Shown here piece after piece: positions 53,224-62,037 of a stretch of DNA of 64,000 nucleotides. How positions within the stretch are numbered: position 1 is the stretch's first letter; each line of letters starts with the position of its first letter. Where the stretch lies: positions 930,001 through 994,000 of the forward strand of contig CAWBYL010000006.1 of the NCBI GenBank assembly GCA_963793025.1, written 5' to 3'. A program made the translations under genes and the position numbers. The stretch is from CAWBYL01 sp963793025. Its GTDB lineage: Bacteria > Actinomycetota > Acidimicrobiia > Acidimicrobiales > Acidimicrobilacustridaceae. Below the pieces are notes generated by a model that saw only the letters and a list, made by a program, of their open reading frames with translations, was not told the DNA's origin and ran no database searches.

Positions 53224-54159
53224 TCAGGCCGCCCGGGTGCGGTAGCGCTGCGGGCTGATGCCGTACCGGCGTTTGAACGCGGTGCTGAGGGCGAACGGGC
53301 TCCCGTAACCGACCTGGCCGGCGATGGTGGCGATCCCGTCGGTCGATGACCGGAGCCGGTCGGCGGCGCAGGCCAGCCGCCAGCCGGTGAGGAAGGTCAT
53401 CGGCGGCTCGCCGACCGTGTCGGTGAAGCGCTTGGCCATCGTCGCTCGCGACACCCCCACCTCCCTCGCCAGTTCGGCGACGGTCCAGGGCCGTTCGGGT
53501 GCCTCCTGGAGGAGGCGCACGGCCGGCCCCACGACGGCGTCAGCGTGAGCCGCGAGCCAGGCGGGGACGTCGGCGTGGTCCGATGTCATCCACGCCCGCA
53601 ACGTGATGACCACGAGGAGATCGAGGAGACGGTCGAGCACGAGCGGCTGAGCGACGTCGGAGCGGACGACCTCGTCGGCCAGGAGGTGGGCGAGCGCCGG
53701 GTCGAGGTCGCCGTGGCGCACGACCAGCGCACGGGGAAGGGCATCGAGCACGCGTCGTCCGGTCTCGGCGACGGTCTCGTAGGTGCCGCTCAACAGGACG
53801 TGGCTCGTGCCGTCAGCCTGGCCCCAGGTGCGGACCCCGAGGCTCATCGACTCGTCGAGCGGCTCGCCGTCGAGGGTCTCGCAGCGTTGCCCGGGGTGGA
53901 TGACGATGGTGGGCTCCGACGTCGGCGAGTCGGCCAGGACGTAGGGGTCGGGTCCGCGCACGAGGACGAGATCGCCGTCGCCCAGATCGTGGTGCTCACC
54001 GTCGTCGAACTGGAGCGTCGTGGTGCCGTGGGCGGCGATGACGAGCGTCAGCGGGGCCTCGTCGGCGATGCGCATCGCCCAGGGTGCCGACATCACGGTG
54101 CGGAGGAGGAACGCCCCCCTCGCCCTGGGTCCGTCGAGTAGCCCGCTGAGTGCATCCAC
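53224..54159 (-). CDS. AraC family regulator with cupin domain
   Basis: A 311-residue regulator. The N-terminal half is a cupin (VIAAHGTTTLQFDDGEHHDLGDGDLVLVRGPDPYV, about residues 40-75). The C-terminal half has two helix-turn-helix units (WTVAELAREVGVSRATMAKRF and IATIAGQVGYGSPFALSTAFKRRYG). The start is a GTG at 54159. It is divergent from the DUF1772 membrane protein gene and probably regulates it; the effector is unknown. Confidence 0.9.
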   Translation of the reverse strand: MDALSGLLDGPRARGAFLLRTVMSAPWAMRIADEAPLTLVIAAHGTTTLQFDDGEHHDLGDGDLVLVRGPDPYVLADSPTSEPTIVIHPGQRCETLDGEPLDESMSLGVRTWGQADGTSHVLLSGTYETVAETGRRVLDALPRALVVRHGDLDPALAHLLADEVVRSDVAQPLVLDRLLDLLVVITLRAWMTSDHADVPAWLAAHADAVVGPAVRLLQEAPERPWTVAELAREVGVSRATMAKRFTDTVGEPPMTFLTGWRLACAADRLRSSTDGIATIAGQVGYGSPFALSTAFKRRYGISPQRYRTRAA

Positions 54160-54357
54160 GCCGCGGAGCGTAGACGCAAAGACATGAATTGACGACGCTG
54201 GGCTATGGAAAGTCTGACCAGTCCAGTGTTGGATCGGGAGCATGAACGACAGCGAACGCATCCTGCTCGTCGGCCGAACCGTCCCGGGCGGTTTGGTGCT
54301 CGGTTCATCGGTCGCCGATGCCCGAACCACCGCCGGACCCACCGGGAGGTGGGCCCG

Positions 54358-54873
54358 ATGAGCAACTCGACCACGCTCGACACCGTCGAATCGCTTCTGC
54401 TGGCGGCCTCTGGCGTCGGCGCCGGCGTGGTCGGCGGCGTCCTCTTCGGCTTCTCCACCTTCGTGATGTCGGCGCTGGACACGCTCGATCCGAAGGAGTC
54501 GATCCGGGCCATGCAGGCCATCAACGTGAAGGCTCCCAACGTGTGGTTCATGACCGCCATGTTCGGCACCGCCGCCGCGGCGGTCGCGGTGGGAGCGATC
54601 GCGGCGTCTCACCTCGATCGAACGGGTGCACGGTGGACGATCGTCGGAAGCGTCGCCTATCTGGCCTCGGTGGCCATCACCGCCGGGTATCACGTCCCCA
54701 AGAACGATCGGCTCGCGAGGCTCGGCCCCTCCGTCTCGGACGCCGCCCGGGTGTGGGGTGACTACTCCTCGTCGTGGACCACCGGGAACCACCTGCGCAC
54801 TGCACTGGCCGTCGGCGCCGCCGCTTGTTTCACGCTGGCTCTCCGAGCGGGTGCCGTCGACGGGACGTTCTGA
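54358..54873 (+). CDS. DUF1772 family membrane protein
   Basis: A 171-residue protein with four membrane helices (SLLLAASGVGAGVVGGVLFGF, NVWFMTAMFGTAAAAVAVGAI, TIVGSVAYLASVAITAGYHV, RTALAVGAAACFTLAL). The loop YHVPKNDRLA is the DUF1772 mark. The ATG at 54358 follows a GGGAGGTG ribosome site. The family includes anthrone-oxygenase-like proteins, but function here is open. A divergent AraC regulator lies upstream. Confidence 0.85.
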   Translation: MSNSTTLDTVESLLLAASGVGAGVVGGVLFGFSTFVMSALDTLDPKESIRAMQAINVKAPNVWFMTAMFGTAAAAVAVGAIAASHLDRTGARWTIVGSVAYLASVAITAGYHVPKNDRLARLGPSVSDAARVWGDYSSSWTTGNHLRTALAVGAAACFTLALRAGAVDGTF

Positions 54874-54900
54874 CGGCGGTCGACTGCCGTGGGCTCGGCC

Positions 54901-55497
54901 TCAGACGCGAACGAAGGTCGCCGAGAGCGGCGCGCCGGGACCTTGCAGACGGACAGAATCACCGGCGCAGACAGCTGTCGACGGCCCTGCCGTTGGGTCG
55001 AACAACGGCACTGACGGTTGGTCGGGGGTTGTCGGGGTCGGCTCGATTCCCCAGATCCAGTTCTCCACGGTAAGGGCACCACCGTTCGTGGACCACTCGC
55101 CGTTCCCGGACGACTGCGACGTCGCCGAGATCGGGTTCCCGAACACCGAGGCGTTCACCTCGAGGTCCGTGCGCACGGACATGACCCCTCGGTCCTGGAA
55201 CTCGATGACCTGTTGTCCACCGACGGTCAGCGATTCGAGGGGGATGCCGAGACCGGAGAGATAGGCGAACGCCTGGGCCTGGTAGTCCTCGGTGTCGAGG
55301 GTCCATTCGCCGACCAGACAGTCGGTCTGTGGGTCGCTGGGTGCCATGGTGGTCGCTGGCGAGGTCGTGGTCGAGCTCTCCTGGGTTGGCGATTCCGATG
55401 AGGGTGTCTGAGCGCCGTCGTCGCCACCACATCCCGCCAGCCCGAGAGCTCCGAGAATCACCGCTGCTGCAACCACCGCTGTGTTGGCTCGCCGCAC
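54901..55497 (-). CDS. predicted lipoprotein
   Basis: A 198-residue lipoprotein. The signal peptide ends at the lipobox LGLAGC, followed by a Ser/Thr-rich linker and a beta-rich domain (LVGEWTLDTEDYQAQAFAYL, later GEWSTNGGALTVENW), ending in LSATFVRV. The pattern GEW.L resembles a lipocalin-like fold. I chose the GTG at 55497, which has a GGAGGAG ribosome site, over a longer frame. Family not recognised. Confidence 0.75.
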   Translation of the reverse strand: MRRANTAVVAAAVILGALGLAGCGGDDGAQTPSSESPTQESSTTTSPATTMAPSDPQTDCLVGEWTLDTEDYQAQAFAYLSGLGIPLESLTVGGQQVIEFQDRGVMSVRTDLEVNASVFGNPISATSQSSGNGEWSTNGGALTVENWIWGIEPTPTTPDQPSVPLFDPTAGPSTAVCAGDSVRLQGPGAPLSATFVRV

Positions 55498-55821
55498 CCT
55501 GGACTCCTCCGATTCCCCACCCACGGTGGGTCTGACGGTTCGGCAGCACAGTTCGTGCCCTCCGGTCCATCGACGCGAGGAGACCGCCCCCGCCGTCAGT
55601 GAGACCTCCTTGTCATCGACGTGCGAGTGCCCCTGGTTGAGTGGATCCGCTCAGGGTTCCTGGCCGGGTGAGAATCCCAGACGATCGATCGGTTGGGCAG
55701 GAGTTCGCATGTGTCGCCCCCAGGCGGTGGCGGTCGCCACCCCGAGCAGTGGGAGGGTTCGCGTGGGGGGATCGTCGGTGGGGTTGACTGTGGTCGACTT
55801 CGAGGTCGTCGGGGAGGTGCC

Positions 55822-56496
55822 GTGGCGCAGGACACCAAGATCACCAGGGACTCCCTTCGCACACCGCGGGCTGCCGCCGTTGCCGGAATCCTGTTCGCCC
55901 TGCTGCTCGGGGTCGCCCTCGTCCTGATCCGGACAGCGGTCCCCGCCGACCCGGGTGATGCGCCCGCCTGGCTCGACGACCCCTGGCGCAAGAGGTCGGT
56001 GGTTCTCGCGCTGAATCTGGTGCCCTTCGCGGGCCTGGCGTTCCTGTGGTTCATCGGCGTCGTGCGCGACCGGATCGGTGCGGCCGAGGACCGGTTCTTC
56101 GCAACGGTGTTCCTCGGCACCGGGCTGTTGTTCGTGGCGATGCTCTTCGTCGCCGGTGCGGTGGCGGGTGGTCTGATCGCGACCGGGGCCCAAGGCGAGT
56201 CCGCAGGTATCACGCCCGATGTGTGGCGGCTCGGTCGCCAGACCGCCTTCATGGTGTTGAACGTCTACGCGATGCGGATGGCGGGCGCGTTCACGATCTC
56301 GACCACGACGATCGCCCTGCGCCTCGGAATCCTCCCGCGGTGGCTCGCGGTGTTCGGCTGGGTGGTCGCGGTCGTGCTGTTGCTCACCATCGAGCGGTTT
56401 GCGTGGGTGCAGATCCTCTTCCCCGTCTGGGTGCTCGCGCTCAGCATCCACCTGTTGGTCCATCCACCCGAGGCGGCCGCCGAGGGCACACGTTGA
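55822..56496 (+). CDS. hypothetical multi-spanning membrane protein
   Basis: A 224-residue protein with about five to six membrane helices (for example AAVAGILFALLLGVALVLIR, VVLALNLVPFAGLAFLWFIGVV, ATVFLGTGLLFVAMLFVAGAV, WLAVFGWVVAVVLLLTIERFAWVQILFPVWVL). It has no Cys motif and no transporter signature. The GTG at 55822 has a GGGGAGG ribosome site. Family not recognised; it precedes the SulP gene in the same direction with a 96-base gap. Confidence 0.7.
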   Translation: MAQDTKITRDSLRTPRAAAVAGILFALLLGVALVLIRTAVPADPGDAPAWLDDPWRKRSVVLALNLVPFAGLAFLWFIGVVRDRIGAAEDRFFATVFLGTGLLFVAMLFVAGAVAGGLIATGAQGESAGITPDVWRLGRQTAFMVLNVYAMRMAGAFTISTTTIALRLGILPRWLAVFGWVVAVVLLLTIERFAWVQILFPVWVLALSIHLLVHPPEAAAEGTR

Positions 56497-56592
56497 GCAT
56501 GGCCGAGCAGTGGTCGACGAGGCCGTGCTGAGCCCGAGAGCGATCCGGGCGGCTGCCGTCGGCAGCCACGGCTCGAGCGGTCGGGAGGGGCG

Positions 56593-58314
56593 ATGACCCT
56601 TCCTCGGTCGGCGGGAGGTGGGGGGCGCGGACGATCGCGGCTGTCGGATCTGAGCCGGTGGGCGCCGGGGATAGCCGTCGCTCGCGCCTACGACCGTGGG
56701 TGGCTCCGCTTCGATCTGGTCGCCGGGGCCGTGCTCGCGGCGATCCTCGTGCCGCAGGGCATGGCCTATGCGGAGTTGGCCGGGCTCCCCGCCGTGACAG
56801 GGCTCTACACAACGGTGGCGTGCCTCGTCGGCTACGCCATCTTCGGGCCGTCGCGGGTGCTGGTGCTCGGGCCGGACTCCTCCGTGTCGCCGATGATCCT
56901 CGCCGCCATCACGCCCCTTCTCGTGGTGGACGACCCAGGTCAGGCGATCGTGCTGGCGGGGATGCTGGCGCTCTTCGTCGGGTGCGTCGAGATCGCTCTC
57001 GGGCTCGGCCGGCTCGGCTTCGTGGCGGACCTGCTCTCGAGCGAGGTACAGGTCGGCTATCTCAACGGGTTGGCGATCACCATCATCGTGAGTCAGCTCC
57101 CGAAGCTGTTCGGGTTCTCGACCGACGCGTCGGGCTTCTTCGACGAGCTGAGGGCCTTCCTCGAGAGCCTCGATCAGACTCACTGGGCGACCCTCGCTGT
57201 GGGACTGGCGGTCCTCGTCATCCTCCTCGGGCTCCCTCACGTCACCCGACGCGTGCCGGCCGTCCTCGTCGCGGTGGTCGGCGCCACGATCATCTCGGCG
57301 GTGCTCGAGCTCTCGAGCCACGGGGTGACGACGGTCGGGACCCTTCCGCAGGGCATCCCCCGGCCGACGCTGCCGTGGACGTCGCTGCAGGATCTCGGCG
57401 CCCTCGCCGTCGCTGCTCTCGGGATCACACTGGTGAGCCTCACCGACACCATCGCGACGGCGTCGAGCTTCGCCGCTCGTCGTGGCGAGGACGTCGATCC
57501 TGACCAGGAGATGATCGGCATGGGGGCGGCCAACCTGGCGGCCGGTCTCCTCCAGGGGTTCCCTGTCTCGACGAGCGGTTCCCGCACGGCGGTGGCAGAG
57601 CAGTCGGGGGCCCGCAGCCAGCTGGCCGGTGTCGTGGGTGCCGTCGTCGTGGCCGCGATGCTGATCCTCTTCAACGGACTGCTCGCCGATCTTCCGCAGG
57701 CTGCTCTGGCCGCGGTGGTCATCGCCGCCGCCCTGAGTCTCCTCGACCTACCTGCCCTTGCTCGCTACTGGCGGGTTCGGCGCAGCGCCCTCGTCCTCTC
57801 CCTGACCGCCAGCGCCGGGGTCATCCTGTTCGGCGTGCTCCAGGGTGTGCTCGTCGCCATCGCCTTGGCCGTGGCGTTGTTCTTCCGTCGGAGCTGGTGG
57901 CCGCACGGGGCGGTCCTGGGCGAGGTCAATGCCACCGACGGATGGCACAGCACCGAGGTCTTCCCCGAAGCAATCCAGCGGTCGGGGATCGTGGTGTACC
58001 GGTGGGAGGCCCCACTCTTCTTCGCCAACGCCGGCGCATTCCAACGACAGGTCCAGCACCTCGCCGAGCAGCCGGGCACCAGATGGATCGTGTTGCAGTG
58101 TGAAGCCATCACCGACCTGGACGTCACCGCCGCCGGGATGCTCGAGTCACTCGACAAGGACCTCAACGCCGAGGGCGTCCACCTCGCCTTCGTCGAGCTT
58201 CGGAGCCGACTCCAGGACCTCGTGCTCCGGTACGGGCTCATGGACACCCTTGATCGTGACCACTTCTATCCCAGCCTCGAGCGAGCTTTCATCGCCATCG
58301 AACTCGAGGGCTGA
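56593..58314 (+). CDS. SulP family anion transporter with STAS domain
   Basis: A 573-residue SulP/SLC26 transporter. The N-terminal membrane part starts at VLAAILVPQGMAYAELAGLPAVTGLYTT (about residues 49-76) with GPSRVLVLGPDSSVSPMILAAI. The NLAAGLLQGFPVSTSGSRTAV segment follows at about residues 314-334. A C-terminal STAS domain runs from about residue 455 (VVYRWEAPLFFANAG) and ends at LERAFIAIE. Substrate is a mono- or divalent anion such as sulfate, bicarbonate or a carboxylate. ATG 56593 has a GGGAGGGG ribosome site. Confidence 0.92.
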   Translation: MTLPRSAGGGGRGRSRLSDLSRWAPGIAVARAYDRGWLRFDLVAGAVLAAILVPQGMAYAELAGLPAVTGLYTTVACLVGYAIFGPSRVLVLGPDSSVSPMILAAITPLLVVDDPGQAIVLAGMLALFVGCVEIALGLGRLGFVADLLSSEVQVGYLNGLAITIIVSQLPKLFGFSTDASGFFDELRAFLESLDQTHWATLAVGLAVLVILLGLPHVTRRVPAVLVAVVGATIISAVLELSSHGVTTVGTLPQGIPRPTLPWTSLQDLGALAVAALGITLVSLTDTIATASSFAARRGEDVDPDQEMIGMGAANLAAGLLQGFPVSTSGSRTAVAEQSGARSQLAGVVGAVVVAAMLILFNGLLADLPQAALAAVVIAAALSLLDLPALARYWRVRRSALVLSLTASAGVILFGVLQGVLVAIALAVALFFRRSWWPHGAVLGEVNATDGWHSTEVFPEAIQRSGIVVYRWEAPLFFANAGAFQRQVQHLAEQPGTRWIVLQCEAITDLDVTAAGMLESLDKDLNAEGVHLAFVELRSRLQDLVLRYGLMDTLDRDHFYPSLERAFIAIELEG

Positions 58315-58329
58315 CCTCGCCGACCGCGC

Positions 58330-59679
58330 TCACGCGTGGGTGTGGTCTTCTCGACCCAGAGCGACCGCGAGCAGCCGACGAACGTCCACATCCCGCGCCC
58401 GTCGACGTTCCGCCACTTCGAGCGAGGGTGGAGGCACGCGCAGGCGGAGCCCGCGGGGGTGGCTCCGGAACACCAAGGGAGCCTCCAGCACGAGCGCCTC
58501 GCCGTCGACTCCCGCCGCGATGGAACCGGATCTCGACCGCACGATGAACTCATCGGCGGTGAACTCGTGCCACTGCGAGCTGAGGCGCCGCTGGCCGACG
58601 GCCGAGAGCGTGAGGATCTTCGCCGCGTCGCTGCCGGTCCGACCGGTGACGGCGACGATGCCGAGCTTCCCGCTGTCGAGCCGGCGACGTTGGGCGGAGT
58701 CGAGGGAAGCTCCGATGACGTAGGGATTGTTCGAGACCTGGATGAGGAAGGCGCCGTCGACCTCGACGCCGTCCGGGTCGACGAACTGGAGATCGAAGGG
58801 CTCAGCCTCACGGCCGAGGAGCTCCGGGAGCAGGGTCTTGGTGGTCTCGAGCTTCGCGTCCCGGTAGTCCGACTCCTGCACGACCGTGGCGTAGATCCCG
58901 AGCGACACGTTGTTGACGAACAGCCGGTCGCCGACCGTGGCGAAGTCGACGCGGCGCTCTTCGCCGTCGGTGAAGGCCGTGACCGATTCGCGGGGGTCGT
59001 CTCGGTTCAGACCCAGGTCGAGGGCAAAGTGGTTGCGGGTCCCGGCGCTGACGCACACGAACGGCAGGTCGTGCTCCACCGCGATGGAGGCGACCAGGGC
59101 CTGCGACCCGTCGCCTCCCGCCATGCCCAGGCAGTCCGCCCCCCGGGCCACTGCGTCTCTCGCCAGTTGCTCGAGGTCGAGGCCGTGGTCGAGCATCACG
59201 ACCTCCACGCCCTGGCGCTCGGCGAGCTCCACGAGTCCGAAACGCTCGACCTTCCCGCCGCCCGACCATGGATTGCACAACAGCACCGAGCGACGCGGCG
59301 AAGTGCGCACCCGCGTGTTCTCGGGAGCGCGGTGGAGGTCCCGGACCAGCGCCACCCGGGCGGCGCCCATGCCGATCGCCAGCGCCGCGACCGTCAGCGC
59401 CAGGCGAAGGGCGATCCGCTCGGCACGGGTGACGGCGATGGCCAGGCCCGAGGCCATCATGACCACCCCGACGACCGCCGCGAGCCCACCGATGGCCCGG
59501 CGTGGCATCGGCTCGGTGGCCACCCACCATCCGCCTGCCGCGGCGATCGCCAATCCGGCCAGACCCAACGCGAGGCCGCCGAGGTTGCCGGCCAGGAACA
59601 CGACAACCAGCGCCAGCGCAACGCCGAGCGCAGCCAGACTGACGACTGCGGCGGCCTGTCGCCGTCGGTGGCTCGTCAT
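58330..59679 (-). CDS. diacylglycerol kinase family protein with N-terminal membrane domain
   Basis: A 449-residue protein. Four hydrophobic helices lie in the first 110 residues, then a lipid/diacylglycerol-kinase catalytic domain: SVLLCNPWSGGGKVERFG (about residues 130-147), DCLGMAGGDGSQALVAS with the GGDG nucleotide loop, and NNPYVIGASL. The C-terminal beta-domain ends in the Arg-rich tail. It would phosphorylate a lipid such as diacylglycerol or a sphingoid/ceramide-like lipid in the membrane. The ATG at 59679 was chosen because it is the first start before the membrane helices. Convergent with SulP. Confidence 0.88.
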   Translation of the reverse strand: MTSHRRRQAAAVVSLAALGVALALVVVFLAGNLGGLALGLAGLAIAAAGGWWVATEPMPRRAIGGLAAVVGVVMMASGLAIAVTRAERIALRLALTVAALAIGMGAARVALVRDLHRAPENTRVRTSPRRSVLLCNPWSGGGKVERFGLVELAERQGVEVVMLDHGLDLEQLARDAVARGADCLGMAGGDGSQALVASIAVEHDLPFVCVSAGTRNHFALDLGLNRDDPRESVTAFTDGEERRVDFATVGDRLFVNNVSLGIYATVVQESDYRDAKLETTKTLLPELLGREAEPFDLQFVDPDGVEVDGAFLIQVSNNPYVIGASLDSAQRRRLDSGKLGIVAVTGRTGSDAAKILTLSAVGQRRLSSQWHEFTADEFIVRSRSGSIAAGVDGEALVLEAPLVFRSHPRGLRLRVPPPSLEVAERRRARDVDVRRLLAVALGREDHTHA

Positions 59680-59883
59680 CGATCGACGCCGATGCCGAGT
59701 CCGGCCACCAGAGCGGGTCCCGATCCCAAGAGAATCTGAACACTCGTCGACATTGTGGAGAGACGTTACGTCTCCGGGACGACGCATGGTCGTGGACTTC
59801 AGGCCCGGCCGGCCCGAACGGGGGAGAACGGCCGACAACGGGCTGCGCTCCGACGAAGCGCGACTCCTCTGGCCGGCGAATGC

Positions 59884-60879
59884 TCAGCGCCGGGTCGGGG
59901 CCGGACGTTGCCAGGGACGATCGGGGTCGAAGAGGTGGAGGGCGAAACGAGCGGAGAGCTCCTCGAACACCCGGACCCCTCGCACGCTGTTGCCGTACTC
60001 GTCGAGCGGTGGGGAGAACGTCGCCAGCCCGCCCACACCGGGGAGGATTCCGAGGATGCCACCGCCGACGCCGCTCTTGGCGGGGATGCCGACGGTGAAG
60101 ACCCACTCTCCGGCGTAGTCGTACATGCCGCAGGTCAGCGCGACCGAGAGCATGTCGCGCACCACCTCGGGCGCCACCACCTGCTCGCCCGTGGTCGGGT
60201 GCACCCCGTGGTTGGCCAGCGTGGCCCCGATCAGGGCGAGGTCGTCAGAGGTGACCAGCAGGCTGCACTGGGCGAAGTAGAGGTCGAGCGTCTCCTCGAC
60301 CTGGTCCCCGATGATCCCCTGGCTGAGCATCAGGTAGGCGATCGCCCGGTTGCGATTCCCCGTCGCCTTCTCCGATGCCCACACGCGCCGGTCGATGTCC
60401 GGCCTGCGGCCGATGTAGCGCTCGACGAGGGATCGAATGACGTCGAGCCGCTCGTCGGGGCCGCTTCCCGGCACGAGGTCGGTCACCGCGATGGCGCCCG
60501 CGTTCACCATCGGGTTGGGCGCCCGGTGATCGTGTTCGTCGAGCACGATCGCGTTGAACCGGTCACCGGTCGGCGCGACTCCGACCCGCTGCATCACGAC
60601 CTCTCGGCCGTGTGTCTCGAGCGCCAGCCCGTAGGTCAACAGCTTGGAGATCGACTGGATGGTGAACGGTTGCGTCCGGTCGCCGATGCTGACGTGCCTT
60701 CCGTCGACTGTGGCCGCGGAGATCGCGAACGCGTCGCGATCCGCGGTGGCGAGCTCGGGGATGTAGTCGGCCACCCGGCCCTCGTCGAGTGGCCCGTACT
60801 CGGTGTGCAGCTCGCCGATGACCCGTCGGACCCATTGGTCGCGTGGCTCGCCATTGGCCGGCTCGTCACGGTCGGGCAT
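59884..60879 (-). CDS. glsA: glutaminase
   Basis: A 331-residue serine-dependent-type glutaminase (beta-lactamase-like fold). Catalytic Ser-x-x-Lys is IQSISKLLTYGLAL (about residues 75-88), followed by NPMVNAGAIAVTDL (about 121-134), ASEKATGNRNRAIAYL and LTCGMYDYAGEWVFTVGIPAKSGVGGGI. Length matches glsA proteins. It hydrolyses glutamine to glutamate and ammonia. The ATG at 60879 is the first good start. It stands alone near the glutamate-forming operon at 47-53 kb. Confidence 0.95.
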   Translation of the reverse strand: MPDRDEPANGEPRDQWVRRVIGELHTEYGPLDEGRVADYIPELATADRDAFAISAATVDGRHVSIGDRTQPFTIQSISKLLTYGLALETHGREVVMQRVGVAPTGDRFNAIVLDEHDHRAPNPMVNAGAIAVTDLVPGSGPDERLDVIRSLVERYIGRRPDIDRRVWASEKATGNRNRAIAYLMLSQGIIGDQVEETLDLYFAQCSLLVTSDDLALIGATLANHGVHPTTGEQVVAPEVVRDMLSVALTCGMYDYAGEWVFTVGIPAKSGVGGGILGILPGVGGLATFSPPLDEYGNSVRGVRVFEELSARFALHLFDPDRPWQRPAPTRR

Positions 60880-60932
60880 CGGGCGTGAGCGTAGGTCGAA
60901 CGGTCCATCGTCGGCGGGCTACCGTGCCGACG

Positions 60933-61991
60933 GTGCAGATCCTCCGGTGCCCTCGGTGCCGTCACGCCGCGCCGATGCAGTCGCTGACGTGCATCGCCTG
61001 CGGTGTGGACATCGGGTTTCACCCGGCCAGGATGGCCATGGTGGAGCTGGCCCCGAGTGGCGACGCGGAGGGCGGCGAGCCCTGGACGGCGTGCGCCAAC
61101 CGCGGGTGGGACTGCAACTGGCTACTTCCGACGGCGACTGAGGCGGCTCGTTGCTTCTCGTGTCGCCTCACCCGGAACCGTCCGGCGTCGGACGACACGA
61201 TCGCCCTCGAGAAGTTGGCGGACGCCAGTCGATCGAAGCGCCGCCTCCTGATCCAGCTGGCCGAGCTGGGCCTGCCGGTCGACCCGTACCACGAGCACGA
61301 GGGCGGCCTCGCCTTCGACCTGTTGTCCTCCTTCTCCGGTGCCGGCCCCGTCACCACGGGCCATGCCAACGGTGTGATCACCATCGACCTGGTCGAAACG
61401 CTCGATGACTACCGGGAACGGCTGCGGGTCCAGCTCGGCGAGCCCTACCGGACCATGCTCGGCCACTTCCGCCATGAGGTCGGCCACTACTACCAGTGGA
61501 TCCTGGTGGAGCAAGGCCCCCGGATCGCGGAGTGCCGGGCACTCTTCGGGGACGAGCGAGCGTCGTACGCCGACGCCATCGAACGGCACTACCGGTTCGG
61601 CGCTCCGGAGGGGTGGGAGGATTCCTACATCTCCGAGTACGCCACCATGCACCCGTGGGAGGACTTCGCCGAGACCTTCGCCCACTACCTCCACATCACC
61701 GACACCCTGACGACGGCGGCCACGGGCGGGATGATGCTCGAAGCTGCCCGTCTCGACGGACTGATCGACCACGATCTCGTTCCCCGGAACTCCTATGCCG
61801 ATGTGGGGATCGACGATGTGCTCTCGGACTGGCGCTGGCTCTCCCTGTTCTTCAACGCGGTGAACCACGCCATGGGCAAGGACGATCTCTACCCGTTCCG
61901 TCTGGTCGAGCCGGTCGTCCGCAAACTCGCCTTCGTGCACGAGGTCGTGCGGGAGACCGGGCGCAGCGTCCCCCGACCGATCCTGGTCTGA
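60933..61991 (+). CDS. zinc-binding metallopeptidase with N-terminal zinc ribbons
   Basis: A 352-residue protein. The N-terminal part has two Cys pairs (CPRC and CIAC, residues about 6-30) and a second set (CANRGWDCNW and CFSC, about 60-90). The C-terminal domain carries the metal site H-E-x-x-H in FRHEVGHYYQWIL (about residues 178-190) and a Glu region in MHPWEDFAETFAHYLH. This matches the bacterial family of putative zinc-binding metallopeptidases (PF15887 as I recall). Natural substrate not known. The GTG at 60933 is preferred; GTG 60924 is possible. Confidence 0.9.
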   Translation: MQILRCPRCRHAAPMQSLTCIACGVDIGFHPARMAMVELAPSGDAEGGEPWTACANRGWDCNWLLPTATEAARCFSCRLTRNRPASDDTIALEKLADASRSKRRLLIQLAELGLPVDPYHEHEGGLAFDLLSSFSGAGPVTTGHANGVITIDLVETLDDYRERLRVQLGEPYRTMLGHFRHEVGHYYQWILVEQGPRIAECRALFGDERASYADAIERHYRFGAPEGWEDSYISEYATMHPWEDFAETFAHYLHITDTLTTAATGGMMLEAARLDGLIDHDLVPRNSYADVGIDDVLSDWRWLSLFFNAVNHAMGKDDLYPFRLVEPVVRKLAFVHEVVRETGRSVPRPILV

Positions 61992-62037
61992 CGGGTCGGG
62001 CCCGGCCGCGGCTGGAGCAGGTGATGCGTCGTCGTGA